DNA from: Paenibacillus thalictri
GTDB lineage: Bacteria > Bacillota > Bacilli > Paenibacillales > NBRC-103111
DNA: 64,000 nucleotides
Assembly (NCBI RefSeq): GCF_004307995.1
Contig: NZ_SIRE01000018.1
Location: 124,001 to 188,000 of the forward strand
Direction of reading: 5' to 3'
This document shows, piece after piece, positions 23,756-31,713 of this stretch. The translations under genes and the position numbers were made by a program. The notes beneath the pieces were generated by a model. That model saw only the letters and a program-made list of their open reading frames with translations, was not told where the DNA came from and ran no database searches. Every line of letters begins with the position of its first letter. The first letter of the stretch is position 1.

Positions 23756-24532
23756 TTATGCTTCGCCGGGTTTGACGGCGACGATACGGAGCCTTTTGTA
23801 ATCGATATGCCACGCTCCGTCGTAAAACAGCCGCGGTTTGATCATTTCCGCGATTTTGCCGCATGCCTCCGCAATGTCCGCTTCGCTTAACCCTTTGAAA
23901 AAATCCCCGCCAAAGCTGGCCAGCCAGTGGTTAATGCCCAGCTCTCCGTCCTTCATACGGGTTGGCCGGTCGAAATGGAGCGCATAAGTCACCCGAAAAC
24001 CCTGGTGCTCCAGCACCTTGCTGTATTCGCCGATGCTCGGGAAATACCATGGATTACGCGCGCTAGCGTCGATCCCGAACTGCTGCGTAAGCACTTGAAC
24101 CATTGCATTCAGCACGGTCTCTACGTTGCTCTGCCCGCCAAACTCGGCGACAAATCTCCCGTCCGGCTTCAGCGCGTCCCATACGCACGAAACAACCCGC
24201 TCCGGACGATTCATCCAATGCAGCGCGGCATTGGAAAACACCGCATCAAACCGTTCCTCCACAGTAAATTGCTCGGCATCGCCGACAAAAAAGCGGATTT
24301 CGGGGTACTGCTTGCTTGCGCTCTCAATCATCGGCTGCGAATAGTCCATACCGATGACTTGCGCTCCGAGATCGGCTATTTCTTTGGTCAAATGGCCGGT
24401 ACCGCAGCCCAAATCCAATATCGTCTCCCCCTTTTGCGGGTTCAACAATTCGACGACTCCTTTTCCAAGTTCCGCCACCATGCCCAATTTATGATCGTAC
24501 AATTCCGGCTTCCATACGTTGGATGAGCTCAT
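23756..24532 (-). CDS. class I SAM-dependent methyltransferase, trans-aconitate methyltransferase-like
   Basis: This 258-residue protein carries the class I motifs: ILDLGCGTGHLT (motif I, about 38-49), VIGMDYSQPMIE (motif II, about 58-69), VGDAEQF, and FDAVFSNAALHWM (about 95-107). The FSNAALHW sequence and the later WYFPSIGEY segment resemble trans-aconitate 2-methyltransferase (Tam) and its relatives, but the substrate cannot be fixed. GGGAG lies ten bases before the ATG. It is a single-gene unit convergent with the phospholipase-like gene. Confidence 0.8.
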   Translation of the reverse strand: MSSSNVWKPELYDHKLGMVAELGKGVVELLNPQKGETILDLGCGTGHLTKEIADLGAQVIGMDYSQPMIESASKQYPEIRFFVGDAEQFTVEERFDAVFSNAALHWMNRPERVVSCVWDALKPDGRFVAEFGGQSNVETVLNAMVQVLTQQFGIDASARNPWYFPSIGEYSKVLEHQGFRVTYALHFDRPTRMKDGELGINHWLASFGGDFFKGLSEADIAEACGKIAEMIKPRLFYDGAWHIDYKRLRIVAVKPGEA

Positions 24533-24655
24533 AACTTCATCTCCCTTCCCGTTATAAACTTATCATCGCACATTGAACATTATCATAGAAATATATAAAA
24601 ATTATTAATTTTATAGGTATTAACTATAAAATTAATAATGCATAATAGCATACAA

Positions 24656-24688
24656 AAAGAACCAGCCTCAATTAGACCGGCTCTTTAT
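24656..24688 (-). terminator. terminator of the Rpn-type nuclease gene
   Basis: On the minus strand AAAGAGCCGG pairs with CTGGTTCTTT through two G-U pairs around an 11-base loop, followed by TTTG. It begins about 15 bases after the stop. Confidence 0.65.
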
Positions 24689-24702
24689 CGGAGAAAGGTT
24701 GT

Positions 24703-25542
24703 TTAATTGTGTTTCTTCAGAGCCTCAATTTTAGATTCGGATAACCCTGATGCCTTAGCTATGATGGAGATATCCACTCCAAGGCTAAGGAGTTCGGCGG
24801 CCATTTGAACGGCTTTCTTTCGCTCGCCTTCAGCCAACGCTCCTTCGATCATAGAAGCTTCATCATGCAGATATTTTTGTCTGTCCTCATATAATCGGCG
24901 GGCTTCCGCATCCTGACTAAGAAACTCCAATGTATCCATCGCTTTTTTCAATACAGGCTCATTCATCATCAGCACCTCCCAATTAGATTTATCGACACCT
25001 TTCAGAAACAACAGCCAGTTCACCAATCCGCCGCTCTTGACGGGAACAGCGTGGTTATCCAGCTTGGGCAGCTCCAGAAAGTGCAGTTCCATATCCTCGA
25101 TGAGGGGAATTCCGCTGCGGTCTTCGCGTAAATGAAACACATTGTGATATTGATCGTTCGGCAGAAGGGAATAATTCAAAATGTTGATGGTTACGCACTT
25201 TTTCAATACTTTATAGGATTGGCCTTCTTGTAGCTGTCCACTATACAGCTTGCTCCAATAAAACATCGTACGCTTCTCAGTGTCGTATTTGTTAAATAGC
25301 TGCATCTCGACATTTATCAGTTCGCCATCTGCTGTTTTGCCGCGAATATCTAGAATTGATTGCTTATCGCGGGGAGTGTCCTTCTCTGTATAAGGATTCA
25401 GCAGAATAATTTCCGTCAGCGGCGGCTTACCAGCCTCAATGAATGTAGTGTTCAGGAATGCAAGCAAAACATCTCGGTTTTCTTCACTGCCAAAGATACG
25501 TTTAAATAAAAAATCATTTCGAGGGTCAAGCAGTTCACTCAT
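24703..25542 (-). CDS. Rpn-family PD-(D/E)XK nuclease (recombination-promoting nuclease/putative transposase)
   Basis: This 279-residue protein opens with DPRNDFLFKRIFGSEEN, the typical start of Rpn/PDDEXK_2 proteins. SILDIRGKTADGELINVEMQLF (about residues 62-83) holds the Asp and the E-x-Q of the nuclease core, and FYWSKLYSGQLQEGQSY is another family signature. The C-terminal half is helical and ends with a GLSESKIEALK helix-turn-helix-like element. Rpn proteins cleave DNA and promote RecA-independent recombination in E. coli, and they are common, poorly fixed accessory genes. Neighbouring DNA turns AT-rich here, consistent with an accessory segment. Confidence 0.85.
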   Translation of the reverse strand: MSELLDPRNDFLFKRIFGSEENRDVLLAFLNTTFIEAGKPPLTEIILLNPYTEKDTPRDKQSILDIRGKTADGELINVEMQLFNKYDTEKRTMFYWSKLYSGQLQEGQSYKVLKKCVTINILNYSLLPNDQYHNVFHLREDRSGIPLIEDMELHFLELPKLDNHAVPVKSGGLVNWLLFLKGVDKSNWEVLMMNEPVLKKAMDTLEFLSQDAEARRLYEDRQKYLHDEASMIEGALAEGERKKAVQMAAELLSLGVDISIIAKASGLSESKIEALKKHN

Positions 25543-25859
25543 CCGCGATCAACTCCATTCATTATTATTATATCACGCGGCCAAGTCCTTAGACACACAA
25601 AACAGACACACTTTGTGGTGTGTCGGGCATATCAGAATCATGGAGTTGTCAAAAAAGGTGCAGTTTGAAAACACCCTCATACAGAAATCCCGTTTCTTGA
25701 AAGCTAGGTTTCCAGAATTACTGTGATTTGGTTGAAGAAATGACATCACAATGGAATGCTATAAATTCAAAAAAAAACGGGAACACTCGTTCTTATTTCG
25801 ATTATCTGTTATTATAATTGTATGACTTATCCAATATTGGATTTTTGGGAGGTGAAAGA
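25543..25859. other. AT-rich intergenic region with promoter-like -10
   Basis: No gene is supported in these 317 bases. A TATAAT at 25813-25818 lies about 42 bases before the miniprotein start and is likely its -10 box, though the -35 (TTCTTA at 25790-25795, 17 bases away) is weak. A loose hairpin built from ACACAC/GTGTGT near 25592-25622 is also visible. Confidence 0.4.
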
Positions 25860-26009
25860 ATGGCGGTAAAACATACTCCGACAGGCATAGTGCACAGTGG
25901 GGTCAAAGGTGGTAGAACTGGCTGTGGTTTTAATACCAATGAGAATCCTACTCATTGGGTTGACAGTCACTCCACGATCACTTGTGACAAAAACGGTTGC
26001 AAAAACTAG
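25860..26009 (+). CDS. 49-residue cysteine-containing miniprotein
   Basis: GGGAGGTG precedes the ATG at 25860 with good spacing, and the frame gives MAVKHTPTGIVHSGVKGGRT followed by GCGFNTNENPTHWVDSHSTI and TCDKNGCKN. Three Cys and several His could bind zinc. A promoter-like TATAAT lies upstream and a strong terminator follows 14 bases after the stop, so this looks like a complete single-gene unit. I do not recognise the family. Its position in an AT-rich accessory stretch next to a Rpn nuclease and an RlmH relic suggests mobile-element or phage ancestry. Confidence 0.65.
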   Translation: MAVKHTPTGIVHSGVKGGRTGCGFNTNENPTHWVDSHSTITCDKNGCKN

Positions 26010-26023
26010 TCATTATTCGGCAG

Positions 26024-26057
26024 GAGCCCGCTCTCGTGATAGATGAGCGGGCTCTTT
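26024..26057 (+). terminator. rho-independent terminator of the miniprotein gene
   Basis: GAGCCCGCTC (26024-26033) and GAGCGGGCTC (26045-26054) form a perfect 10-bp stem with an 11-base loop, followed by TTTCT. Confidence 0.9.
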
Positions 26058-26222
26058 CTATTGGATGGGGGGAAATCGTTGCCGAGGGGAGCCCAAACGA
26101 GGTGATGCTTACCACAGTTAACCCTAAAACCTTACCATTCGATTTGAGTGATAAAATCAAGTTTACGTTCTGCATGTTCGAAGGTAAGGTCATTCAAGTC
26201 AAAAGGGCGATTTAGGCAACAG

Positions 26223-26583
26223 CTACTTGTGATAGGGATGGTTGTGGATGATGCGATAAGCCCGGTCCATCTGGCTAAGAGAGAGCCGTTCATCGGCTTG
26301 TGGGAGGTCTGAGCCAATAATAAAGGCTACTTGTGAACTTCCTGAGACTCCCCAGCTGTTGATCTTGTCAGCAAATGATTCCGACGAGATGGTTGGTTTG
26401 GTCGGGGTTACGAGAACCGTGAAGCTACTGTCAGCGAGTTTAGCAGACAGTTGCTCACGGTTCTTAAGCATGAGGAGTTGGGTTTTACCGTATCGAGTCA
26501 GGCGCTTCTCGTACTCCTTGATGGCATCGAGATAGAACTTCTCGAGCTTGGTTTGGATAACGTATATGTCAAATTTGGCTATG
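26223..26583 (-). pseudogene. relic of an RlmH-like rRNA methyltransferase gene
   Basis: The minus frame ending at the TAG at 26223 reads KLEKFYLDAIKEYEKRLTRY, then VAFIIGSDL...RLSLSQM, and ends DRAYRIIHNHPYHK. These match RlmH (23S rRNA pseudouridine-1915 N3-methyltransferase), whose end is YRAFRIxxGxPYHK. Two things show it is broken. There is no start codon upstream of the KLEKFYL part before a stop, and about 16 residues between SLSQM and DRAYRI are missing, where normal RlmH has the PHQLxRLxLLEQ segment of the cofactor site. It is also divergent in the middle. The intact chromosomal rlmH is expected elsewhere. A shorter ORF from 26471 keeps the frame but cannot be functional RlmH. Confidence 0.7.
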
Positions 26584-26643
26584 GTGTTGAAAATGATTCA
26601 AAGCGTGTTTGACTGGGAAACATCCAAGTACAAATAGCAGCCT

Positions 26644-26937
26644 CTAATCGGCGGTTGACTGCTTTGCCTTTCCGATGTCGGCGTCTTTAGGGCTGCTGTG
26701 CTTGTGGGAAAGGACGCTTTTCTCCAACCGAACATGGATAAGCTCCGTTTGCAGGTCTTGTTGTATACGGTGAATCGACATCAGCACATCTTCAACAGTT
26801 AACGTGTCCAGTTCGGGGCCATGCTTGTGTACGGTATGCAGGATGTAGGATTGTATAACGTCGAGCGTTTCGATACGCCTGCATAGCTGATTTTCTTCTG
26901 TTACGAACTGCTCGTACACTTTCAATACTTCGCTCAT
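26644..26937 (-). CDS. 97-residue helical protein of unknown function
   Basis: From the ATG at 26937 (GGGAGGTG eight bases upstream) the product is MSEVLKVYEQFVTEENQLCR followed by long amphipathic helices and a polar, Lys/Ser/Asp-rich tail. It has coiled-coil character at about 10-75. I recognise no family. It lies directly upstream of the RlmH relic in the minus sense and may belong to the same accessory insertion. Confidence 0.5.
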   Translation of the reverse strand: MSEVLKVYEQFVTEENQLCRRIETLDVIQSYILHTVHKHGPELDTLTVEDVLMSIHRIQQDLQTELIHVRLEKSVLSHKHSSPKDADIGKAKQSTAD

Positions 26938-27281
26938 CTCTGTCACCTCCCGAGGACAAAACAGCTATCTTGTCTCTCGGGTTCATTTTTTTCGGCTCTC
27001 CGGAAGATTTCAATTGCGATTAAGCCGAAGCGCGTTTGTATTCGCAAGGATAACAATTCAATCTGTCTATTTTGCTGTAGTCTCAATATAAATAGAAGAG
27101 CTTCCTTGACCGTCTCGGTATGTATACCATATCCAGTACCAAAGCCATTTTCGCAAGTGTTGATACGCTGTACGATCAGCTTTTGGACTTGGAGAGATAA
27201 AAGTTGTTAATTAACTGGTTATTTGTATAATATTGAGTAGATTTTAAACATTGGAATTAATTTCAAGGGAGGAGTTTATTC
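26938..27281. other. intergenic region without recognisable gene
   Basis: These 344 bases hold no convincing coding frame. The last 60 bases are AT-rich and end in GGGAGGAG, seven bases before the next start. A TATAAT at 27225-27230 could be the -10 box for the gene at 27282. Confidence 0.35.
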
Positions 27282-28601
27282 TTGCCTTATCAAACCGATG
27301 AAAGAATAAAAAGCTATCTAGATACCAACCAATTACATAGAGAACAAATGTGTAGAGCAATTCTTGCTATTGATAAAAGGTTCAGTGAAGTGCGACCTCG
27401 TCATCCGCGAGGTGGCCCTGATGGTGGAAGAGATATTGAAGCAATCTATAGGGACAACCAGCTAGCATATGGAGCTATCGGTTTTGTAAATCAGGCAAAC
27501 GATTCTGAGGAACAGAAAAAAACGATAAAAGCGAAATTTGAGAGTGATCTGAACAGCGCTCTTAGTGCAGATCACAAACCCAGTGTCTTTGTATTCTTTA
27601 CCAATATCAATCTAACAATAGGAGAAAAGGATGCCCTTGTAGATAAGGCGAAGAAGTCTGGAATTTTGTTCTGTGAGATTTTAGATAGAGAACGACTCAG
27701 GATTGCATTAGATAGTCCTGATGGATTTTCAATTAGATTTCAATATCTTAACATATCACTATCCGAAGAAGAACAGGCGAGTTTTTTTGCTCGTTGGGGA
27801 GACGATATCCAGTCAGTGATATCTACAGGATTTCAACGAATAGAAAGTACCTTGAATAGGGTTCTTTTTCTACAAGAATATAATGATGCATTGTCTCATT
27901 TTACACTGTCTTTTGAATTGGACAAAATTTATCCCGCAGAAGCTATAGGCCATTTTAGACTGTTTTGCTCAATGTACCTGAAAGAGCCCAAACAAAAGAT
28001 TATATCAGTATTATTTGGGTCTTCAGATAAATCCACTAGAATGAGAACTGATTTAGGAAAAGATTTCACCGAACAAAGATCAGGTATTAAATACGGAATA
28101 GGCGGCGGCCAATGGGAACAATATATTGATCTTGAAGAGAACGGCAATGATGACTCGGAAGAAGAAAAGTATGAGTGTGTTGGCTCTTCTTCCTCAATTG
28201 GTAGAAATGAAATAGAATTTTTACCTATTTCTTATAGTAAAAGTAGTTTTATAAGACTTTTTCCAAGTTTAACTCTGAGAGATTTAGATGAAGCGATGTT
28301 CCTACCTTTTGTAAATAAATTTTTGGCAGAAAAATTCAAGGCAATACATATTTATTCAAATGGTTACAAACTTCAGGAAATTAGCAGTTCTGAGTATTAT
28401 ATTGACGAATCTAAATTTGATCCCGGATTTCCAGTAAAATTTACTGAGGATGAACTTAATGACCCATGGGTTAGAATTCGACCTAAAAATGCCTCTACAT
28501 TTCACATTAGATTTTTTGAAGAAACTCCAAAGAGAATGTATATTCCCAATCAAATAGTAAATAGCCTAGAAAATCGAAAAAACAGTTCTGCGGATAGTTA
28601 G
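27282..28601 (+). CDS. orphan PD-(D/E)XK-like protein, possible defence or DNA-end-processing gene
   Basis: This 439-residue protein has an N-terminal restriction-endonuclease-like segment: RHPRGGPDGGRDIEAI (about residues 40-55) resembles the GxDGGxD core of Mrr-type nucleases. The following AIGFVNQAND (about 66-75) sits where a Q-x-K or E-x-K strand is expected but lacks the Lys. FVFFTNINLTIGEKD (about 100-115) and ILFCEILDRERLRIALDSP resemble the last strands of that fold. The C-terminal 250 residues (SFELDKIYPAEAIGHFRLF and on) are not recognised. The start is TTG at 27282 with GGGAGGAG upstream. Base composition is much more AT-rich than most of the window, which suggests transfer. Single-gene unit; nuclease activity is not established. 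Confidence 0.5.
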   Translation: MPYQTDERIKSYLDTNQLHREQMCRAILAIDKRFSEVRPRHPRGGPDGGRDIEAIYRDNQLAYGAIGFVNQANDSEEQKKTIKAKFESDLNSALSADHKPSVFVFFTNINLTIGEKDALVDKAKKSGILFCEILDRERLRIALDSPDGFSIRFQYLNISLSEEEQASFFARWGDDIQSVISTGFQRIESTLNRVLFLQEYNDALSHFTLSFELDKIYPAEAIGHFRLFCSMYLKEPKQKIISVLFGSSDKSTRMRTDLGKDFTEQRSGIKYGIGGGQWEQYIDLEENGNDDSEEEKYECVGSSSSIGRNEIEFLPISYSKSSFIRLFPSLTLRDLDEAMFLPFVNKFLAEKFKAIHIYSNGYKLQEISSSEYYIDESKFDPGFPVKFTEDELNDPWVRIRPKNASTFHIRFFEETPKRMYIPNQIVNSLENRKNSSADS

Positions 28602-28757
28602 AAGAAAATAAAAACATATCACGAGACAAGGGAAGCTTTTACCAAAATAGCCGAGGCGCTTCCTCGACTATTTGCGTTGCCGAAGCCCCCGCCGCGGTGA
28701 ACCGTATCACAAATAACGCAAAAGCACAAAACCATTTCCGATCATGGGAGAGGTTTT

Positions 28758-28808
28758 ATGCTTAAACGACTGTTAAAAAAAATCCTTGAACGAGTCTTGT
28801 GCGGTTAA
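28758..28808 (+). CDS. possible 16-residue amphipathic peptide
   Basis: GGGAGAGG lies four bases before an ATG at 28758 that opens MLKRLLKKILERVLCG and stops at 28808. The sequence is a short cationic amphipathic helix like type I toxin or antimicrobial peptides. This could easily be chance in AT-rich DNA, and there is no second line of support, so treat as tentative. Confidence 0.2.
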   Translation: MLKRLLKKILERVLCG

Positions 28809-28867
28809 GAGGACATATATTAGGTAGTGCAGAATTGTTGAGAATAGCGAAAAAAAATAAAAAAGTT

Positions 28868-28886
28868 GCTATCTGCTGTAGATAGC
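28868..28886 (+). terminator. hairpin upstream of katG
   Basis: GCTATCT and AGATAGC form a 7-bp stem around a five-base loop, preceded by an A run and followed by TTTATAA. It could be a terminator for upstream transcription or part of the katG control region. It ends 14 bases before the PerR-like box. Confidence 0.45.
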
Positions 28887-28899
28887 TTTATAACTAATA

Positions 28900-28914
28900 T
28901 TATAATAATTATTA
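28900..28914. promoter_or_regulatory. PerR box in front of katG
   Basis: TTATAATAATTATTA differs from the PerR consensus TTATAATNATTATAA at one position only. It lies 37-51 bases before the katG start. PerR represses catalase genes and is inactivated by peroxide, so the site and gene agree. The surrounding DNA is very AT-rich, which raises the chance of an accidental match. Confidence 0.7.
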
Positions 28915-28950
28915 TTTAATATTAATTATATTTTATGAGGAGTGATAAGA

Positions 28951-31131
28951 ATGGATATGACTAATGCAAACGCTGGAAAATGTCCTGTAATGCACGGCAG
29001 TGCTACTAGTCACCAATCTAGCGGTACGACGAATAAAAACTGGTGGCCCAACCAATTGAACTTGAACATCCTTCACCAGCATGACCGAAAATCAAACCCA
29101 ATGGGCGAAGAGTTTAATTATGCAGAGGAATTCAGAAAGTTGGACTACCAAGCTCTTAAGCAGGATCTTCGCGACCTAATGACTAACAGTCAGGATTGGT
29201 GGCCAGCCGACTACGGACATTATGGTCCATTCTTTATACGTATGGCTTGGCACTCCGCAGGCACCTACCGTACGGGTGACGGCCGCGGCGGGGCCGGCAC
29301 CGGCACGCAGCGTTTTGCTCCCCTTAACAGTTGGCCTGACAATGGCAACCTCGATAAAGCGCGTCGACTGCTATGGCCAATTAAGCAAAAGTATGGCAAC
29401 AAGATCTCTTGGGCCGACTTGTTCATTCTAACGGGTAATGTCGCTATTGAATCCATGGGCGGCAAGACATTCGGTTTCGGCGGCGGACGCGCGGACGTAT
29501 GGCATCCGGAAGAAGATATCTACTGGGGTGTCGAAACGGAATGGTTGGGTGACAAGCGATACAAAGGCGATCGCGAGCTTGAGAATCCGCTTGCCGCTGT
29601 TCAGATGGGCCTTATCTATGTGAATCCGGAAGGTCTGAACGGCAACCCGGACCCGCTTGCAAGCGCTCGCGACATCCGCGAAACCTTCAAACGGATGGGA
29701 ATGAACGATGAAGAAACCGTGGCTCTCGTGGCCGGAGGGCATACGTTCGGCAAGGCACATGGTGCAGGAGATGCTGCACTTGTTGGAGCAGAGCCAGAAG
29801 GAGCTTCTATTGAAGCACAAGGCTTAGGTTGGCTGAGCAAGCACGGCTCCGGCAAAGGTCGCGACACCATCACTAGCGGCATTGAAGGTGCTTGGACTGC
29901 GAATCCAACACAGTGGGATAATGGTTTCTTCGAGATTCTGTTTGGGAATGAATGGAAACTCACGAAGAGCCCGGCAGGCGCGCATCAGTGGGCTCCCGTA
30001 AACCCTGCTGAGGAGCATCTTGCACCGGATGCAGAGGATTTATCCATTCGTGTTCCGACGATGATGACCACTGCGGATATGGCATTGCGTGTGGATCCGG
30101 CATACGAGAAAATCTCCCGCCGTTACTATGAGAATCCAGTAGAGTTTGCGGATGCCTTTGCTCGTGCATGGTTCAAACTCACGCACCGTGACATGGGTCC
30201 TCGCGCAAGATATCTAGGCCCGGAAGTTCCCGAAGAAGTTCTGATCTGGCAAGATCCTGTGCAGGCGGTTGATTATGAATTAACAGACGCAGAAGTAGAA
30301 GATCTTAAATCCAGGATCCTAGACTCTGGACTTACGGTCGGCGAACTGGTAACAACGGCTTGGGCTTCGGCTAGTACTTTCCGTGGCTCCGATATGCGTG
30401 GCGGCGCGAATGGTTCCCGAATCCGTCTTGCTCCACAGAAGGATTGGGAAGCGAATCAGCCGAAACAACTTGCGAAAGTCATTTCTATACTGGAAGCCAT
30501 TCGAGATGATCTGGACAAAAAAGTAAGCTTGGCTGATTTGATCGTATTAGGCGGCAGTGCCGCAGTAGAAAAAGCCGCGCTAGATGCAGGCTTTGATGTG
30601 ACCGTTCCTTTTGCTGCCGGACGCGGCGATGCAACTCAAGAGCAAACCGATGTAGAAAGCTTTGCAGTGCTGGAGCCGGTCGCCGATGGTTTCCGCAACT
30701 ATTTGAAGAAGCAGTACAGCGTAAGCCAAGCTGAGCTCCTGTTAGACAAGGCGCATCTGCTAAACCTTACTGCGCCGGAAATGACTGCGCTTGTTGGCGG
30801 CATGCGCGTGTTAGGTACAAATTTCGGCGACACCAAACACGGCGTATTCACCGATCGCGTAGGCACGCTCACGAACGACTTCTTTGTTAACTTGCTTGAT
30901 ATGGGAGTACAGTGGAAACCTGCAGACGGGGGCGTATACGAAGGACACGACCGCAAAACAGGCGAAGTCGTGCGTACAGCAACTATCGTTGACCTTGTGT
31001 TTGGTTCAAACTCCGTTCTGCGTGCCATTGCGGAAGTTTATGCTCAAGACGATAACAAAGAAAAGTTTGTGCGTGACTTCGTCGCTGCCTGGGTAAAGGT
31101 AATGAATGCAGATCGTTATGACCTTAATTAA
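28951..31131 (+). CDS. katG: catalase-peroxidase KatG
   Basis: This 726-residue bifunctional heme enzyme removes hydrogen peroxide. The distal heme pocket reads IRMAWHSAGTYR (Arg97, Trp100, His101). The Tyr of LIYVNPEG and the Met that follows further on (RMGMNDEE) are in place for the Met-Tyr-Trp adduct needed for catalase activity. AGGHTFGKAHGAG holds the proximal His, and the C-terminal half repeats the fold without heme ligands. Start at 28951: GGAG lies eight bases upstream, while an earlier GTG overlaps that site. The gene is more GC-rich than the DNA before it. A PerR-like box precedes it and a terminator follows. Confidence 0.97.
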   Translation: MDMTNANAGKCPVMHGSATSHQSSGTTNKNWWPNQLNLNILHQHDRKSNPMGEEFNYAEEFRKLDYQALKQDLRDLMTNSQDWWPADYGHYGPFFIRMAWHSAGTYRTGDGRGGAGTGTQRFAPLNSWPDNGNLDKARRLLWPIKQKYGNKISWADLFILTGNVAIESMGGKTFGFGGGRADVWHPEEDIYWGVETEWLGDKRYKGDRELENPLAAVQMGLIYVNPEGLNGNPDPLASARDIRETFKRMGMNDEETVALVAGGHTFGKAHGAGDAALVGAEPEGASIEAQGLGWLSKHGSGKGRDTITSGIEGAWTANPTQWDNGFFEILFGNEWKLTKSPAGAHQWAPVNPAEEHLAPDAEDLSIRVPTMMTTADMALRVDPAYEKISRRYYENPVEFADAFARAWFKLTHRDMGPRARYLGPEVPEEVLIWQDPVQAVDYELTDAEVEDLKSRILDSGLTVGELVTTAWASASTFRGSDMRGGANGSRIRLAPQKDWEANQPKQLAKVISILEAIRDDLDKKVSLADLIVLGGSAAVEKAALDAGFDVTVPFAAGRGDATQEQTDVESFAVLEPVADGFRNYLKKQYSVSQAELLLDKAHLLNLTAPEMTALVGGMRVLGTNFGDTKHGVFTDRVGTLTNDFFVNLLDMGVQWKPADGGVYEGHDRKTGEVVRTATIVDLVFGSNSVLRAIAEVYAQDDNKEKFVRDFVAAWVKVMNADRYDLN

Positions 31132-31181
31132 GGCGACCACGGGGCGAGTCTCCAAACCTAATATGCGTAATCTGAACATAT

Positions 31182-31226
31182 AAAGCAAAGAGCGGCATTC
31201 GTTACTGAATACTGCTCTTTGCTTTT
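31182..31226 (+). terminator. rho-independent terminator of katG
   Basis: AAAGCAAAGAGC (31182-31193) pairs with GCTCTTTGCTTTT (31214-31226), a 12-bp stem with a 20-base loop and a T-rich end. Confidence 0.85.
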
Positions 31227-31384
31227 GTATTATCTAAATTAAAGTCGAGGAAAAAGAAGGTAAACGATGGCGTTCATGAAGGGCTGCACATTCCTCCCCA
31301 GCAGACTTATTGCATTGTGTTCGCCCGGATCATCCATTATGATAAGCCATATAAACCGGTCATTCTCCGGAAAGGAGGAACTTC

Positions 31385-31600
31385 ATGAAACGATATATTT
31401 TTATGATCGTGGTATCCTGCATGTCGATTCTTCTCCTGCTTTACGGCGTATGGGACGCTTATCAACCCCGGGTCGGTCCGATCGGCAACGGCCCTGACGA
31501 TTCCGTCATATTGAAGTGGTTTCTCCTGCACATCCTGTCGCCCGTCTGCTTTCTGCTAACGGCCATCATCGGAATTTATCAACTCAAGAAGAAAAAATGA
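31385..31600 (+). CDS. small two-helix membrane protein
   Basis: AAAGGAGGA lies five bases before the ATG at 31385. The 71-residue product has two membrane helices (about 4-24 and 44-64), with a short loop VGPIGNGPDDS between them and a C-terminal LKKKK. No family recognised. A terminator overlaps its stop codon, so it is a single-gene unit. Confidence 0.65.
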   Translation: MKRYIFMIVVSCMSILLLLYGVWDAYQPRVGPIGNGPDDSVILKWFLLHILSPVCFLLTAIIGIYQLKKKK

Positions 31601-31625
31601 AAAAGCTTCGGATTGAAGCTTTTTC
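31599..31625. terminator. terminator overlapping a stop codon
   Basis: GAAAAAGCTTC and GAAGCTTTTTC form an 11-bp perfect stem with a five-base loop, beginning within the TGA of the small membrane protein gene. It may also serve lutC from the other side. Confidence 0.85.
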
Positions 31626-31713
31626 ATAGGTTCATATTGTTTATTGGAAATTCGAAACGCCCCGATCTTGCCGCTGCCTTTGGCATAGCTCGCTCAGGGC
31701 GTTTCAATGCTAT

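Noticed and set aside
25997..26215. 72-codon plus-strand frame after the miniprotein
   Set aside because: It runs through the terminator at 26024-26057, has no ribosome site and resembles no protein.
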